Shown here: piece by piece, positions 61,335 to 64,000 of the stretch | How the letters are laid out: every line of letters begins with the position of its first letter | Position numbering within the stretch: the stretch's first letter is position 1 | Origin: Straminergon stramineum | Taxonomy: Eukaryota > Streptophyta > Bryopsida > Hypnales > Calliergonaceae | Direction: 5' to 3' | DNA length: 64,000 nt | NCBI GenBank assembly: GCA_963920665.1 | Contig: OY987271.1 | Coordinates: 994,501-1,058,500, forward strand | Program-made: the position numbers and the translations under genes | Notes under the pieces: generated by a model | Told to the model about the DNA's origin: nothing | Databases searched by the model: none | The model's input: the letters and a program-made list of their open reading frames with translations, nothing else

Positions 61335-62215
61335 CCAATTATTGGTAACCAATAAAAGCACAATGAATTTTGGGATAGGATTTTTGAGCATTACAAAAAA
61401 CAAACCCATGGAGGCAATAGGACAGTGAGATCTCTTGAGAGTAAATGGGGCCAAATTAAACGTGACGTTGGAGAATTTGTAGGCTGCCACAACCAAATTA
61501 AAAGGTTGAACAGAACCAGGAAAACAACCACTGATATTATTTACATGGCCAAGGTGCTGTACATGACAAAGAATGTGAAAAATTCCAATTGTACTTTTGA
61601 ACACTGTTGGATTCTTGTGAAGGATTTTCCATGATGGGTTGATGGGTGGGAAAAAATGATGCAAACAACTTCTTCTAAGAGGAAGGATGCTTCACATAAT
61701 CATGATTCCCATGAGGTAGCTCTAGAGTCAAGTCGTGTAGTGGCAAGGAATGTTGAAGTTGATGGAAATAGGGTTCTTAGGGAGCAACCATCAAGGACAA
61801 AAGCTGCAAAAGAAGTTCATAGGGTTGAGAAAGTTCAGGAAGGGGCCATGTATGCACAAGTGAAGGCTACAATAATTTTGGCCAAGGCAACACTAAACAA
61901 AAATAATTTGCGAGAAGAGCAAAACCTACTCATCTTGATGACGACACCAGATTTGCAAGCTTTAGCTCTTGCAGCCCAACACTTTATTAAACTTAGGCAA
62001 GAAGAAGAGCTTGAGAAGCTTGAAAAACATATGGTTGATGACCAACTAGAAAGGAGAAACAATGTGAAGATGAAGAGGAAGCTAGAATTGAAGCCATTAG
62101 GGTTGAGGAAGCACAACAATTGAGAGAAGAGGTTGAGTTAGTAGAAACTGAAAGACAAATGCCGGAATATAGAAGAGCATGATGGGGCTGAATTTGGAGA
62201 TCAAGGCTTTGACCA
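61335..62215 (+). pseudogene. PIF/Harbinger-type Myb/NAM-associated protein, decayed
   Basis: Reading from about 61335: DPIIGNQ-stop-KHNEFWDRI, FEHYKKQTHGGNRTVRSLES, KWGQIKRDVGEFVG, then ILVKDFP-stop-WVDGW and a Lys/Glu-rich helical tail (LRQEEELEKLEKHM) of the NAM-associated C-terminal type. The FWDRI...R-(T/S)-x-x-S-L-x-x-(K/R)-W motif is the Myb/trihelix-like DNA-binding domain of the accessory protein of plant PIF/Harbinger transposons. Breaks: TAA (CAA to TAA), TGA at 61632-61634 (CGA to TGA would fit) and a frameshift near 62075, after which EEARIEAIRVEEAQQLREEV continues in another frame. No DDE partner gene in the window. Confidence 0.6.
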
Positions 62216-62784
62216 TGATACACAAGAAGAATTTGGATAGGGAGGCAATGTAGCTATAGATTGGGAGTTGGGAGGACTTGAGGGGCTACTAATGCATATA
62301 TCACTTCTGAAACCAAGGAAGTGAGGAAGAAGATTTGGTCAATGAACAATACTTGACAAGGGAGTTTACAATTTGAATTCCATAAGGAGAAACTATTGGA
62401 AGACAACATGGTAAGAGAGTTGATCAAAGGACTTGTATGGCAAGGATGCAACCAATTGATGGTGGTAATGGACAAGGGTCTATTGGAACTTGTATGCACG
62501 GCATGTCAAATAATGAAGTAGGTGATCAAAGTAGTGGTAGGAGAGTTGAGCGCTCAGCAAGAGGAAGAGTTTTGCATCCACAAGGGTTGGGCTCGGGGGA
62601 GGCACTTCCTTGTATATTTTGCGTACACGTGCGATAATGACCTATTTAGAGGGGGGCTATTTACCTCATGAAATGGATTAAAAGATATGATCATGTTTAA
62701 AATAAAGGTAAGACTTGATAATTAATGGTACGTATTATTACTCATAATTTTTTCAATCTATCATTTTAAATTGGTGTATTTTAC
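62216..62784. other. Downstream flank, no gene seen
   Basis: No coding region recognised; probably the rest of the Harbinger-type remnant. Confidence 0.4.
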
Positions 62785-63125
62785 TTATATCCAATTTTTT
62801 TCCTCTTCACCCCATTTTTTTTCTTTACACCCCATTTTTTTCCCAGAACACCCCATTTCTTTCTCTCATACCCTATTTTTTTCCTTACCACCCATTTTTT
62901 CCCATAACACTCCATTTCTTTCTCATGTACCCCATTTTTTTCTTTGAACCCATTTCTTTTGCATAGCACCCCATTTATTTCTCTTCTATCCTATTTGTTT
63001 TCTTTGCATCATTTTATTTCTTTAAACAATTTTTTTTCTTGAACAAACAATTCCTTTCCTTTACACTCCATTTATTCCAATTAATCCCATTATTTCCTTC
63101 AACCCATTTTTCCCTTATCCCCCAT
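62785..63125 (-). repeat. CACCCCATTTTTTTC minisatellite
   Basis: About 15 imperfect units of 17-24 bp with the core 'caccccatttttttc'. On the minus strand this spells a repeated KKWGV/KKNGV peptide over about 60 codons, which I attribute to the repeat and not to a gene. Confidence 0.75.
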
Positions 63126-64000
63126 TACATTTTGGACACACTATTTTGCGTGGACATTTGTCATATAGCTGAATTTGTATAGCAATTTACAAGTCTTGGT
63201 AAAAACAAGAGCCTACATACACGCGTAAAGATTCAAAGTGAAACACATGTGCAAACGAAAGAATTTGAATGTGCACACAAAGAAAAAATTCAGAAATGAC
63301 TAAACTGAAGTCAACTTCGTAGATTGTGTGGAAGATTCCGCAGCACCTTCAACCCACCATGCTCTCCAGCATAGATTTACAAACCTTAAAATTTTGGAGG
63401 CAAATGCATGATCCAGAGAGCGCAAATGGCATAGGTGTTTGAATGACAAAACATGGGTGATGTCTTTCCTTCCTCCGATAGAACATTGGAAATCCAAATC
63501 TTCATTGTGGTATGTTGAAGTGGCTCGCTACAGGCCGTTGGACATGTAATAAATACTAGTAGATGTAAAGATAAAATACTCACTTTTCATCCATCCAAAT
63601 TAGTGAGCGCCACAAATTAGTATCACTCTACCATTCTAGGCCTATACAACTTTTTCCCTAAGGTATTTTAGATGTACCGGTGACATAATATTTGGGTAAT
63701 ATGCTTAATGCTATAGTATTTATAATGTGGTCTTACAATTTTTGAGCACTGTATATAACATGTACTTTTTTTCCAAAATTTTTCTACAAAGAATATATTA
63801 GACCCTATTTTTTATCACACGTGGTTTCTACTATTTTTGCTGGCGCCCCCGAGGGGTTGGGTGAAGAATTACATAGGGTTGCATAGAATGGAAGGCCCAG
63901 GGACTACAAGGCTTTCACAATAATGAGGAAGGGGAGCCACAAGGAAGTGCAATGCCTACAAGGCATGCATCTGACATTTCCCATGGAGGGATTGCTTTCA
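63126..64000. other. Right end of window, no gene seen
   Basis: Frames of 65 codons on the minus strand near 63300-63583 have no domain. Confidence 0.5.

Noticed and set aside
62781..62969. Lys-rich KKWGV repeat peptide on the minus strand
   Set aside because: A direct product of the CACCCCATTTTTT minisatellite; no gene structure around it.

Overview
The window reads as a land-plant nuclear chromosome segment: two GC-rich, CpG-rich protein genes (a von Willebrand A protein at 22.6-24.2 kb and a dCTP pyrophosphatase with a short GT-AG intron at 25.6-26.2 kb) sit in about 60 kb of AT-rich, CpG-poor, repeat-filled DNA. Canonical plant-type introns, a LINE remnant, a tRNA-type SINE, a plant PIF/Harbinger-style Myb/NAM-like protein and many small inverted-repeat elements support this. 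The lineage cannot be fixed from sequence alone. A TET/JBP-type oxygenase and an HNQRIE-type DDE integrase suggest a non-flowering plant (bryophyte, lycophyte, fern or streptophyte alga), which is inference.

Layout. 0-22 kb: no convincing genes; remnants of short DNA transposons, many bounded by TTAA followed by CCC(C) and ending in (G)GGG-TTAA, as in piggyBac-type nonautonomous elements; TA-flanked mariner-like MITEs; a GC-rich block with a hairpin at 7.5-8.3 kb; and a diffuse GTCAAATTGAC-type array at 14.7-16.4 kb. 22.6-26.2 kb: the two host genes with a LINE fragment between them. 26.7-33.3 kb: a 675-bp inverted-repeat element, a SINE, another TTAA element, a decayed two-exon coiled-coil gene of unknown function, and an LTR-like stretch.

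33.5-56.9 kb is the most striking part. Two long inverted arms (33,469-33,930 and 56,452-56,902, plus inverted copies of a second repeat just inside them) enclose about 23 kb. That interval holds (i) a four-exon DDE integrase-core transposase, (ii) a minus-strand TET/JBP-type 2-oxoglutarate/Fe(II) oxygenase and (iii) a HECT-type E3 ubiquitin ligase-like gene. I propose this as an old, large DNA transposon carrying its own candidate DNA-base oxidase and ubiquitin ligase. All three genes keep their key motifs but carry premature stops, almost all explicable as C-to-T changes at CGA (to TGA) or CAG (to TAG), the footprint expected from deamination of CG- and CHG-methylated transposon DNA.

57-64 kb: a foldback element with roughly 330-460 bp arms, one more TTAA element, a frameshifted Myb/NAM-associated transposon protein (61.3-62.2 kb) and a CACCCCATTTTTT minisatellite. 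All splice sites and family calls come from reading the sequence by eye; no searches were run.
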